The notes beneath the pieces are model-generated. The model worked only from the letters and a program-made list of their open reading frames with translations. It did not search any database and was not told the origin of the DNA. A program made the translations under genes and the position numbers. Positions 22,453 through 33,385 of a stretch of 64,000 bases of DNA are shown in pieces. The stretch covers positions 496,001 through 560,000 of the forward strand of contig JAUJYN010000038.1 in NCBI GenBank assembly GCA_030737835.1, in the 5' to 3' direction. The number at the start of each line of letters is the position of its first letter. Position 1 is the first letter of the stretch. This stretch comes from Acorus gramineus. Its lineage: Eukaryota > Streptophyta > Magnoliopsida > Acorales > Acoraceae.

Positions 22453-24404
22453 CTCGCGCATTAACATGTGCATGCCAATATTCCCAAACGAACCCGAGTC
22501 ATGTAGGAACCACATCTACTTTCTCAGTTCGCACAAAGAGAGAGGGCGAGAGAGACCTCATCATCTCTAGAAGTTGGTCATAGCTTTGCCCCATTAGCAT
22601 GGGTCCAACAACTACACCACGCCCTCAAGTCTTATTGCAAGGGAATATTAGGCATGTGCCTGTTTATTAACCCAGGCTTAATCATGCTGGATATTACTAA
22701 TAATAGGGTAGTATTACTAGAAGGGATTACCTAAGTCATGCCATATTCTATACACCCATATAAACACACAAGATACATGCAACCATGATCATTCACACAT
22801 AAATACTATACATAGGCCAGTATAAGGCAGAATAAGAGGGTTCTACCCAATATACGAGCTATAATAACCTAGCATGCAAATAGCTAGCATATTATGGGTC
22901 AGACATGACCACACTACTTATCTAAATAAGTAGTATAGTCAGGGTGCCCAACGGATGCGCGACGCACGACTACGTGCATCCAACGCTTCCCGAAGGGTTG
23001 GATCGAACCACTCACTGATACCCGGGTCATCGCGCATCCAACCGACGAGATCTGCAAGGAAAGGGAATAAAAAAGGGGTGAGTATCTCAAGCAAATACTA
23101 CCTAACTTCTGATATTTTCCACAACATGCATAACAACTTCTTGACACACAATCGAGCAAAACTGCTAAACCTGTTGCAACCAGCCCTACTATTTGATCTC
23201 CACAGCACCAAATACACATCCAAAAATTATGAAATAAATCATACACATTCTCTAGCATGCTTGGATCATAATCCATGAAGACACTATAACCTAATTTTCT
23301 TCTACAAGCCCGAAATAAAATATTTTCAGAAGCAGGTCAATTCCCTCGTGAATCTGGACAATCCATGCAAAACAAGTTCTAACTCACAACATAGGTATCA
23401 TAATGACACCAAATTTCATATATAACATCTAGACACATAGATGATCATATTACATGGGACACAAGCCTCAAAATATGCCTCTAAGTACCCGATTCACAAG
23501 GATCTTCACAAGGTAGAAATCTGCCTTACTACAACACAAAGCCACCACCATTCATGCATAAACACAAACACCTCATGTGCAGCAATTACACATAATAATA
23601 ATACTCCCCCAACAGCACCCACATGCATGCCCTCTACAACATCCTAGTAAGCATAAAAGAAGGGGAAAAAGATTACCAAGAGAGGGGGAGGAGAAGGGAA
23701 GGTGTTGGGGCTCACAATGACACCACACACACACCACCACCACTTCTCCACCATCTCCTTTGCTTATCTTCTTCATGGCTGGACCAAGGGAAGGGGAAAA
23801 AACAGGGGAACATGAGGGGAGGCATGAGAGGGAGGAGAAACATCAATACAACACATATGACCAATGCATACTCACTAACCCTTCTCTTTGATCATCCCTT
23901 CCAAGCACTCCTTCATCTTGCTTCTTCCTCCTCCTTCTTCCCACACAAAGAGGGGAAAAAGAGACCAAAAAGAGAGAAAGAGAGACTAAATAGAGTGATT
24001 TTCGGATGGAGAGAGAGAGGGGTGTGTAAAGGGTGACAGAAGTCACTTGGGGGATGCACACAAGGGAAAAATGGGGGGGGGTGAGGTTAAGCATAAAGTC
24101 ACCCACACTCAACAACTTTTATTTGCTTTATTGGGAAGCATGAAGTGAAGAATCACATCACTCGAAATATCTCACCCACCGAAACTCAGTAACTGCCAAA
24201 CCCGGATACGATTCGAAACTACATATTTTCTAAAACATTACCGGAATTTGATGAAATTTTTATGGGTAGGACCAAACAGTACCAGGACCCATAATATACA
24301 GTTAGATTTTCAATCAGAGTACTCCAACTCCCACAGGTAGCTAAAAGCTAAAATTTTAGCGACTCCAATAAAAAAATAAGGCTCCGAATGACACAGGCAT
24401 AACA
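22453..24404 (-). mobile_element. LTR C, inverted and truncated, same family
   Basis: On the minus strand it begins TGTTATGCCTGTGTC at 24404 and can be followed to the point equal to about 16480 of the B 5' LTR, then stops at 22453. It is more diverged than the others and its CpG array is replaced by AT-richer sequence. No interior of its own is attached. The base after it (TTATG) does not repeat the left flank of B (GAGAC). Confidence 0.75.
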
Positions 24405-24408
24405 TTAT

Positions 24409-24780
24409 GCACCCCAATGGGATGGGGCACAGATGAGGTCGCGAGGGGTCAAAACCCCGCCTGCTAAGTGAATTGCACCTTGTTGTCGACCAGGCCAAGG
24501 GTTGCGAGGAGTCGTACTCTATTCACTTACCGAGTAGCACTCGGGTCACCCCGGACTAAGGCTCGTGCACTAGCCGTAATGGCACAATGAAGCCGCACCC
24601 CAATGGAATGGGGCACGGATGAGGTTGCGAGGGGTCAAAACCCCGCCTGCTAAGTGAATTGCACTTTGTCACCGACCAGGCCAAGGGTCGTGAGAAGTCG
24701 TACTCTATTCACTTACCGGGTAGCACTCGGGTCGCCTTGGACTAAGGGTCGCACACTAGCCGCGATGGTAGAACTAAGGT
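24409..24780. repeat. Two-copy 186-bp tandem repeat
   Basis: Units at 24409-24594 and 24595-24780 share GCACCCCAATGG, CAAAACCCCGCCTGCTAAGT and TAGCACTCGGGTC with scattered changes. They lie next to the antisense modules; tandem repeats near the 3' end are common in Tat-type retrotransposons, which is why I group them. Confidence 0.85.
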
Positions 24781-25004
24781 GCGACTGCATACGCACGAGT
24801 GAGTGATTACGGTAAAGGATATCGCACCAAGCAACAAACGGACAATCGCTTAACTCGATAAAAAGAACATGAAAAATGCGTCGCGTAAACAACTGTAGCG
24901 TTTGATGAATAAACGGGATAATACCTCTAAAAGAAAACGATAAAAAGAAAGTCGGGACTGGTGTAGTCTAGTAGATCCCCCCGCAAGCCCGCCCAGGCCG
25001 AGGG

Positions 25005-26204
25005 TCACTCTCCAGACGCCTTGTTCTCTGACGCCTGCAGAGCTGCTACGCCGTCCCTATTGGCCTGGCCCACGGAGCACCTGTTCCTTAGCAATGTGCG
25101 GTAGCCCTCGTCGAGCCACCCTCGGGATGGGAAGGCACAACCCAGCCGGCCATCCTCGAACCCGGCCTGGTACCCGGATGCGTAATCCTTCACCCTTTCA
25201 TCCTCTAGGTCTTGAACCAGCCGACATAACCTCGTGAGTTGCTCCTCTATAGCAAGAGAGGTTTTGAGCATCTAGTACAGGACACTCAACTCTCTGGCTG
25301 ATAAGGGAAATACTATAGCGGGGCCATCGGCCTCTTCCTCGAAGTAATCATAACGCCTCCTTTTCCTCAAACGATCAGGTGTAGGCACCGGCCCACGGGG
25401 CTCCGCCGAGGTAAGAGAATTGGCTAGAAGAGGCGGGTTCCGCGAGGACGCCTCTTTACCAGGAGATATGGGGTGCAACAGGGGGGTGGGACTCACATTG
25501 AAGGCTCTTAGCAGCGCCAACCGACGTGTAGTGCCCCCTAGAAAAGTTATCCAGCTCCGCCCCGAAAAAGCTAAAGCCCAAGCTATATCGCCTAGCCTCA
25601 TCTCGTTATCAATAGGGCAAGCTTGGCAGTCCGATTCACCTGATGCATCAAGCGTGCGCATGGTTAGCAAACAACCAGACTAGAAATGCATTAATCAAAA
25701 GTAAGCAGGCAAAGAATTACAACGGACCATCACTCGGTGGCGCCCTCCTCATGACTAGGGGAAGTTGCCATCTCGACCCCGAGGACTTCCACGCACTAGT
25801 AACCTTCACTAGCCAGGTCTTCCAACCATAAATAGCGTCTCCCGAGTTTGGAATCAAAGGAGGCACGTTTAAGCACCTGGCAAGGTAGTAGGTGCCTTCC
25901 TCTCTGCAGAGAGGTTTGACCTGATAAAACCAACGCACTTCCTTCAAACCAAGCTAGACCTCAGCAGCCGAACACAGCGCTATCACGCTCATCAAAATCA
26001 TGTACCCACCAGGAACTAATTGCAGGGGATGATGTTCAAAATACTCCAAGAAACGCCCGACTAAGTCTGGGAGAGGAAAGCGCAACCTCTGCACCTCAAT
26101 CTAACTATAGTACAGAACGCAAGATGAAGGGTCGGATACTGGGGGCATCCCAGCATCCCACCATGATACTCCTCAATCGAAATCTCCCCAGAAGCATGAG
26201 CCAT
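25005..26204 (-). pseudogene. Antisense module iii: broken gypsy-associated 'putative gypsy type transposon' protein
   Basis: From an ATG at 26204 the minus strand reads MAHASGEISIEEYHGG, then changes frame. It continues with RFPLPDLVGRFLEYFEHHPL, QLVPGGYMILMSVIAL and LGLKEVRWFYQVK, interrupted by two stops. This matches module i (31621-31073) segment by segment. Downstream, 25670-25272 is a charged, proline-rich part that contains ALAFSGRSWITFLGG. 25271-25005 is a helical tail (LVQDLEDERVKDYASGYQ) ending ASGE. The N-terminal part resembles the plant family named 'putative gypsy type transposon'; I know no biochemical function for it. A TATA box lies about 75 bp upstream. Broken here. Confidence 0.6.
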
Positions 26205-26272
26205 AACGACTAGATATGGTGTCAAGAACAATGAAGTTCGGCAAGATAGTGAACTGCGATGAGGGAGCCTGC

Positions 26273-26283
26273 CTTATATAGAG
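26273..26283 (-). promoter_or_regulatory. TATA box before antisense module iii
   Basis: Minus-strand TCTATATAAGG lies about 75 bp upstream of the ATG at 26204, a normal plant core-promoter spacing. Confidence 0.5.
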
Positions 26284-26765
26284 GCCCATAGCTATTTAAT
26301 GCCTGCTTCACTTACCCAAAGATCATCATGGACTGCAACAGACCCCTCAAATACGAGGAGTCAATTGCGCCAAAATCAATAACAATTTAGTGCTTGCCTT
26401 TATTACAATGAAGGAATGAAGCATTTCCGAGACGACACCTTATCAGCAGATTTTCTTTCACCTTTTTCACAAGTTTGAAAGAAAATTGGGGGTGGGGGAG
26501 TAGCGTAAAGCGTAAATCAGGAAGTCCAGACACATCGACCTTGTATCGGTCAAAACTACTCTAGCAAACCAACAACATACACAAGGTGGCAAAACAATAT
26601 GAACAATTAAGGTAAACAAGCCAAAACAACATATATAGTGTCCGAATACACAGCCACACAATAAAAGGGCACCCAGGCCGCGCTTTCAAAAACAAAAGCT
26701 ATCAAAAACAAAAGTAGTATGTTTTAAAGTTCAGAAAGCTGGAAGACGTAGGTCGGGCAGAGGGT
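26284..26765. other. Spacer between antisense modules iii and ii
   Basis: No gene found. On the minus strand 26690-26560 faintly resembles the end of the A/B-type LTR (GTGTATTCG..., then TTTGCCACCTTGTGT), which could mark an old LTR-derived 3' end. The match is short and I would not rely on it. Confidence 0.3.
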
Positions 26766-29274
26766 TTAGTTTTTCCCCTTCCGCAGCCGCAAAGAAGGAG
26801 GTCGGCATTTCAGGTTGGCGGAGATATCCTCAGGTTCCTCCAGGTCGTCACTTTGTTGAGTCACAGGCTCATCACCACCTGGCCCACCACCCTCTTGGGA
26901 AGACGATGCAATGACACTCTTTTCAACAGGGTGGACTTCTATTCCCTCAATGATGACAGCCGGTTCCGCCCTCACCCCTACAATCAGCATAACCTCTGAC
27001 TTCATAGTAGGAGCATTACCGTGATGACCAGGGGAGTGAAGATCGTCAACATTGATTATGTCCCCAAGATTAAAACCGAGGAAACTTGTTACCTGTACAA
27101 GCACTTCCTTCTGCCGAGCGGGAGAGCCACTGGCTTGATCGGGCACCTCCTTCTATCGAGCAGGAGAACTGATGATCTAGTTGGGCACCCTTTTTTGCCA
27201 ACTGGGGGAACCACTGGTTTGGTTGGCTACCTCCTTAGGCCAAGCAGGAGAATTCGACGACTAGTCGACCACTTCTTAATCACGATTAGAGGACGTCGGA
27301 CAAAAGGAATCAACCTTGCCTGCGTCAACCCAAGGATCAAGCAGCGCGGGCCCAAGCTCTCGAGTGACCTGCTAGGGCCTGGGTCCGACACCCCGTCACG
27401 ACGATATTTGAAACCCTTGCGGTAACCACTGTCGTTCCTCGGCCACCACAGCCTCCACCGCTACGCTCTCGATCCGAATTAGCTTCTCCTAGACCCTCTT
27501 GAGAATTTTGATTTCGAAATCCAATTCCATCTCTTTCCTCTTCCGCTTTTCTTTGGAGATCACCCGGGCCTTTTCAACCCGTTCTCTTTTCAGCTCCTCA
27601 AAAATCGCCTTAAAGTATTTTTTGAGCTTCTCTTTTACCTGCGAGTACTCCTCGTAGGCGGCCTTCTTGTTGGCCTCAGCTTTCCCTCGGCGCACTCGCT
27701 CTTCGTCACAATCACAATGAGCCTTCACGACATTGTTGATGATGAGGTCGTAAGAGCGGCCCACCGTGCTTGAGTAGACATTGAGCTACGACGAGAAACA
27801 GGATCATGTTACAAACCAAATAAGGAGAAGCTTTTCAGAACAAAGGTTGCAAGCTCACATAAGTACTTGATAGGCGATACCTTACAAAAACTGCTCGGCT
27901 TCAGAAGGGGGCATTGCCATGACTAGGGACCTATCCTTCTCCAGGATGACAAAGTTCATCGGCTCCAAAGCCACATCATTATCCTTCAGCCCACAATGGG
28001 AGGCACGGATCGCACGGGTCTTGGTCGGCGGAGTAGGGCAAAACACTTGCACAGAGGGGTCATCACCCTCGATCGATGATGGCAAGAATGGAGGGCCCTG
28101 TGCGACATCCTTCCCCTTGTTCAGGGAAGTAGAAGGGACAAAGGGGGGAGGCCTTGACGCGATGGAGGGCTGCCCACCGATAGCGAGCTTGCCTCTCTTG
28201 GATGGAGTGCCCCCAGCCTGCCTACCAGGCGAATTCCCCCTTTTATCCAAATAGGGTAGACCACCAATGTTCCCCGACCTCCAGGCTATTTCCGACTTCA
28301 TCTCCTTCCCTCGGGCAATCTTCTCTTTCTGAAGGGCGTCATAGTCCGGCCTCTCATTCGACTTGGGGTCCTCCCAAGAGCTCCGGCAAGAACGAGAACC
28401 ATGACGAGCACCGCCAGAGGAGATTTCTATCAGCATCGGATCTCCAAACTCCATAGTGAACAGTTCCTCTAAATCTTCTTCTAATTGGCCTTCGCCCTCG
28501 CGAGGCTCACTGGCGCTCGGAGCAGGGGGAGGTGACTGTTGGGCAGGAGGAAGAGAGGGAAAAGCGAAGATGTCACCTAGGTAGGGCCCAAGCCTGCGAG
28601 AGCTGCTAGGGTTAGGGTAGCCCCAACCCAAAATCCTGAAGAAAGCCTTGGCACTCCTCTTCCAGGCAATTTGGATGTGATCCCACTTCACGGAACCCTG
28701 GCTCAGCTAAGCGCTTGCCGTTGGAGCTGCAGAAGGGAAGAAAGCTAGGTCAACAAGGAATAGCAGTAGCCCAAAATAGAGGGGGGCATATAGGCATTTT
28801 GAGCACCGGCAATCGACCTATCGGGTTCATCAAAATAAAACGGGGGACCTTCCAGGCGTCTTCTGGACCCATGCCGAATTCCCAATCCCCGAACATAATG
28901 ATGAGCTTACTATCCGACCAGCCCTTATTGGAATCCGGCAACTCGTCTATAAACTTCTCCTTAGAATCCCTAGCCCTAAGGTGATAAACTCTGCCAGATC
29001 TCCTAATCTCGTAAGTATACAGGATTTCAGGAACACCTAAGTCCATGTTAAAGTCTCTGTTGAATTCCACATAACACATTAAAATCCTAAAGAAGTTAGG
29101 ATTGCATTGGGTCGGGTGAAGGTCAAAGGTCAACAAAAACTTCCTCACTAATGGGGGAAACAGAAGGGACAAAGCGCCCTTAACTATGTGAGAAAGGTAT
29201 ATGTACATACTCGAGTGGTCGAAGCTCTCGAGGAGCAATGGAAACTTCCTAAAGGTAGACCAAGACATACCCAC
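26766..29274 (-). pseudogene. Antisense module ii: gypsy-associated protein, several exon-like pieces
   Basis: Four open pieces follow one another on the minus strand. 29274-28750 is the N-terminal domain (LLFPPLVRKFLLTFDLHPTQ, then FFRILMCYVEFN). 28691-27882 starts with KWDHIQIAWKRSAKAF and is then proline- and serine-rich. 27764-27489 is a strong Lys/Glu coiled coil (EKLKKYFKAIFEELKRER). 27146-26766 is an acidic tail ending LRKGKN. The pieces are too cleanly open to be chance and parallel modules i and iii, so I read them as one gene with introns or with a few breaks. Exon borders were not fixed. The start may lie upstream, since the domain's first ~30 residues seen in module i are missing. 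The gene could be intact if spliced; I list it as broken because no continuous frame was shown. Confidence 0.5.
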
Positions 29275-29290
29275 CGATTCGGGGACGTCG

Positions 29291-29736
29291 AATGCCCTCT
29301 AAGGACTTGAGGATCGACGCCCTCATGGTGATGCGAAGGAGACAAAAGGGGTTCAAAGAGAAAGGAGAACGAAAGTCTACAGGACTAGAGTTGGACCAAA
29401 TGAAGCCAAAAGGGAGAGACGAAGTTAGAGTCTATACCTGGTTCGATTATATGTCGATGGTCCACCTCTTTCTTCTCCCCTCAAGCCCCACTAAGCGCCT
29501 CCTTAAACGTGGGAATGCCCTCTAGGGACTTGAGAATCGACGCCCTCATGGTGATGCGAAGGAAACAAAAGGGGTTCAAAGAGAAAGGAGAACGAAAGTC
29601 TACAGGACTAGAGTTGGACCAAATGAAGCCAAAAGGGAGAGACAAAGTTAGAGTCTATACCTGGTTCGATTATATGCCGATGGTCCACCTCTTTCTTATC
29701 CCCTCAATCCCCACTAAGCGCCTCCTTAAACGTGGG
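29291..29736. repeat. 223-bp tandem duplication upstream of module ii
   Basis: Copies at 29291-29513 and 29514-29736 are nearly identical (both begin AATGCCCTCT and end CTTAAACGTGGG). Their closeness suggests a recent event. It duplicates the sequence just 5' of module ii on the minus strand. Confidence 0.92.
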
Positions 29737-30242
29737 ATAGCGCCATAATGTCGGCATGTCTCTTAATTTTCAGAAGAAAAACGACAACGATAATGATGAG
29801 TATGAGAGTCGAGCACCTTAAATGTTGACACCTCATGCCACGTGGAAAGTGTCGCACAGACTTCTGACAAAGGAAAATACGCCGAATCGCCCGACCAGCC
29901 TCATTAACAGCGGTGCCGCAAGCCCTCGCGACTTGACGATGGATTCCCAATCTTTGGCCGACCTGACCTGCAAAAACAAAGCGAAAAAGAAAGCGAGCGC
30001 AGGAGCAAATAGGAGCACGCAAAAATAATATGATGACTAAATCATCAATAAGTTAGCATGACCAGCAATAAGGAAAGCGACCAAAATTCCATCCACAACA
30101 AGCATCCAAGAGGGCCACCATGGACCACACAAAAAGTGAAGCTGTCCTTAAAACCCACGGGACGCAGCCTAGATAAAATCAGAATGTAAGTTTGGAGAGA
30201 AGGAGAGAGAGTGAAAAGAAAAAAAAATGGGGGTCTATCCAA
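29737..30242. other. Spacer between modules ii and i
   Basis: I see no gene. The stretch contains short open frames on both strands without recognisable motifs and an A-rich run near 30225. Confidence 0.3.
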
Positions 30243-31621
30243 TCAATGGTGGGGCCAAGGGTCAAACATGGCCGGCCTGGCTGAGGTGCTTGGGAATGCT
30301 CCGACATGACGACCATAGCGCCTCTCAAGGAGAGAGGAGATATAGACGCCTGCCAGATGCACCCTCGAGAGGAATGGATCGCCTCTGCGCTCTGTCATGA
30401 AGCTAGCATGGAAACCAGCGAGGAAGTCCTCCCATTCATCTTCTTCTTCCTGGATCAACAGGCGTAGTCTATTAGACGCCTCTTCAATCACGATAACATG
30501 CTACCACATCGCCATGCTAGCAAGCGTCGGGTTGGCAGGGGGCAAAACGAACTGGGCCGCATCACCCTCCATGGGCTGCGGGGCGTCCCGGGGTGGATCC
30601 AGCGCTTGGAGTCCTTGGTCGACCTTCGCATTGTGAACCTCTGAAGGGACCTCTTCCTGCACTACTCTTGGGGGAGAAAGTTGCATGGGCAAAACCGGTT
30701 TGTGAGGGGGTTGTTCCTAAACAAACTGGGGAACCCCTGGAAGGGGTGCTTCTTGATCATCAATGATGACGACTGGATGACGGTACAGCATGGGAGATCT
30801 GACGACAACGCGGTGGAGTCGACCCGAGCACCTCAACGACCTGCTTCCACCGGCTGAAGAGCTAGACGCCCCGTCATGACCAGCGCCAGAAGGGGCTCGC
30901 CGGGTGGCTCGGCCCTTCAACGTTTGTTGGGGTGGAGGCATGGGAGGACGAGGCACGAACGGCTCTGCTCCGAGGAGATCCCTCCAGCCCCTCTTAGGGA
31001 AGCTAAGGGCCCTCTCAATTTCCTCCGTCCTCAAGCCCTCCTCTAAGGGGGCAGAGTTGAGGAACGACTCGCCTAGGAAGAGGAAGAAGTTAATCGAAGG
31101 CGAAAACAAGTAAAAAGAAAGAAGAAAAAGTAGGGCTGAGAGTAGAGGTCACCAGCACTCAGCGCCGTACCCCTCCAGTGTACCAGAACGTGCCATCCGC
31201 AGCCTTCCGGCTTCCATGCCCCACGTATCCTGAAGACCCTGATCTGCCAATCATAAACGAAGTCTTGAGCATCCTTGATCAGCTCCCTAGACGCCGACCT
31301 CCCAGACAGATAAAACGTCTTGTGGTCGTCATTTAGGAGCTTCACCATGTAGAAACTCCTGACTTTGTGGAGACCAAGATGAGTTCCGCAGGCCGCATTC
31401 AGAGCAACAATGCTCATCAGAATCCGGTACACCCCAGGGGCGAATTGCAGAGGGTGGATGTCGAAAAAGCTAAGAAACTCTATGACCAACCAGGGAAGCA
31501 GGAAAGAAAGCCTGCCAACCTCTATCTGGCCGGAGTACAAGAATAGAGACTCGGGATCAGGAGGCGGTGGTAAGTCCCCTAGGTACTCCTCGACTAAGAC
31601 ATTGTCGGGAAACTGGGCCAT
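30243..31621 (-). CDS. Antisense module i: gypsy-associated protein, best preserved copy
   Basis: From ATG 31621 the minus strand encodes MAQFPDNVLVEEYLGDLP and a ~150-residue domain with LSFLLPWLVIEFLSFFDIHP, then FAPGVYRILMSIVALNA and LGLHKVRSFYMVKLL. This matches the plant 'putative gypsy type transposon' family as I know it; function unknown. A canonical intron seems to run from VHWRG|GTACGG (about 31167) to CTTCCTAG (about 31068). Exon 2 starts GESFLNSAPLEEGLRTEEIE and runs to 30717, followed by a linker (30692-30501) and a helical tail (30491-30243, LIQEEEDEWEDFLAGFHASF). The tail aligns with that of module iii. A TAG before the tail is at the same place in both, so it is either a stop or part of a splice acceptor. 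The gene is antisense to the LTR-like end at 32441. Confidence 0.55.
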
Positions 31622-31694
31622 TAGTTTCTATGAAGGGAAGACGAAGAGAAAGTCTGAATCGAAGTGAGGAAAGAAAAAGGGGAAAAGCTCATAC

Positions 31695-31702
31695 ATTTAT
31701 AG
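31695..31702 (-). promoter_or_regulatory. TATA box before antisense module i
   Basis: Minus-strand CTATAAAT about 75 bp upstream of the ATG at 31621, the same spacing as in module iii. Confidence 0.5.
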
Positions 31703-31749
31703 GTGCAGGCGACAACTCGAACCGTCACCACCTGGGAGAACGTGGCAGC

Positions 31750-32440
31750 TAGATTAAAAGTCACCACTAACTCCACTCATGAATTCGCCATTTAGGAGGG
31801 GCGGAGACCCGAGGAGGATACATGAGTAAATGGAGGCGTGGGCGTCGAGGCTCCTTTACACCCGCGCCCACAACTCCACAGAATCCAAAGAGGTGGGCAC
31901 TTTTTATCCCGACCCAGACAGCTCAATGATTTGGTCTTATCCATGGCGGGAACTTCGCAAGGCTGTTCTTCTGGCCATTCAGCATCTAGAAGACCAGAAG
32001 AAGGAGGTATTTGTGGAAGACCAAATCTGCACAAAGCATTAGGAATACAGTTATACTGGAATAACGGAAGAGGGTGAGGATAGTCTACAAGATAGGCCAG
32101 CCCATGCAAGCCCAATTGTTATGCACGAGGCAGTCGGCCAGTGGGCCATCAACCAGGTAGCAGCTGTTCGGTTCAATGGGCCTGGATGGAAGGGTAGAGA
32201 CATCCACCCAGGAAAGCCCATGAGAGGTTGGTCGGGCATTAGTGATGGCCCAATCAGACTAGGTGGGATCCACCATCCGCCCGACCTGAGCAAAGGAGGG
32301 CAGGCGAGGAGAGCTCAGCTAGCTTGGCGTAACCCGAACAAGGAACCAGGCCTGGCTGAAGAGCTCCGACTATACGTCCACATCGTGGAGATAACGGCGG
32401 CTGTATGGAATATCCTCTGACACCGCAGTGACAGACAACT
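31750..32440. other. Spacer between module i and LTR-like end
   Basis: Open frames of 70-107 codons exist on both strands but none has a recognisable motif, and they overlap each other. I do not call a gene here. A polypurine tract at the LTR border could not be identified. Confidence 0.35.
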
Positions 32441-32864
32441 GTCGGGGGATGGTTACATTGCAAGATTGTATGTGGTGGTCGATCCTGATGCCACTTGGAC
32501 GATTCCGTCCGTACTTTCGATAACCTCACTCCATGGAGTGAGGTCGGCACGCCCTCTTCAAGTATAAAAGGGGAGACATCATCGTCTCCACGAGGTATGA
32601 GAAAAAACACACACACTTACTCCTCCAATAGAAACCTCTTAAGCTTAAGTAGATTTGAATACTGACTTGAGCGTCGGAGGGACGTTAGTCGACACCGTAC
32701 TGGTGTGAGTTGTAGGTGACCGGAGTAAGAGGAGGAGCTAAGAGACTCACCAACGGGGCCCCGTCGACCTTGAAGGGAAGCTTTATCCGTTCTAGTTCAG
32801 ATCCACATCAGAAGTCCGGATTGCCTCAAAGATCCAGCCGTGTGGAGGGAAACTAGAAATCACA
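32441..32864 (+). mobile_element. LTR-like end with plus-strand promoter
   Basis: Starts TGTCGGGGGATGG and ends AAATCACA, so TG...CA. It contains a TATA box (AGTATAAAAGGGG, about 32562) and, ~90 bp on, GACTTGAGCGTCGGAGGG. The latter resembles a word frequent in R/U5 of plant Ty3/gypsy LTRs. No second copy is in the window, so borders and identity are inferred. If real, the antisense modules lie just inside the 3' LTR of this element, the known place of antisense extra genes in some Tat/Retand-type elements. Confidence 0.4.
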
Positions 32865-33385
32865 ATGATTACTACCAAATGGTAAATGGTCAATTCAATG
32901 AAAATATACCTTATATTAGGGTGTGTCAATTAAAAAGGAACATATGATACACTTATGCGAACACCAGATCATCTAAGGCAGTTTGAAAATTTTAAGAGTA
33001 TATATTATACCCTGTCAGTATATACTGTATTAAGAAAAATATAGAAATATATGCATTCCATTTATTAAAATATATTTCACTTTTTGTTAAAGCATGTGCT
33101 TCAACAAATAAATACATACTTCAAAATAATTTTAGAACGTTTATAATTAACAAAAGTGATTACAAAAATGACTAAATGTATCATTTTCCATTAAGAAAGT
33201 CATCAAAAACAACATTTGAAGCTGTATGGACTTACCTATTACAACTGTATTAAAGACTGAAATTCGCATGAATTCTACTATCCCGGGAAGAATTTCATGG
33301 GAAATCAAATTTAATTAAAAACTATTATTTTTATATGGAACATTATACACTTCGTTCTCTTTGCATTTAAAATAATCACTTTCAT
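32865..33385. other. AT-rich 3' flank of the methyltransferase gene
   Basis: No open frame or repeat of note. The part next to 33386 must include the 3' UTR of the minus-strand gene; I could not place its end. Confidence 0.4.

Noticed and set aside
32121-32420. 99-codon plus-strand frame before the LTR-like end
   Set aside because: No motif and overlapped by an equally long minus-strand frame.
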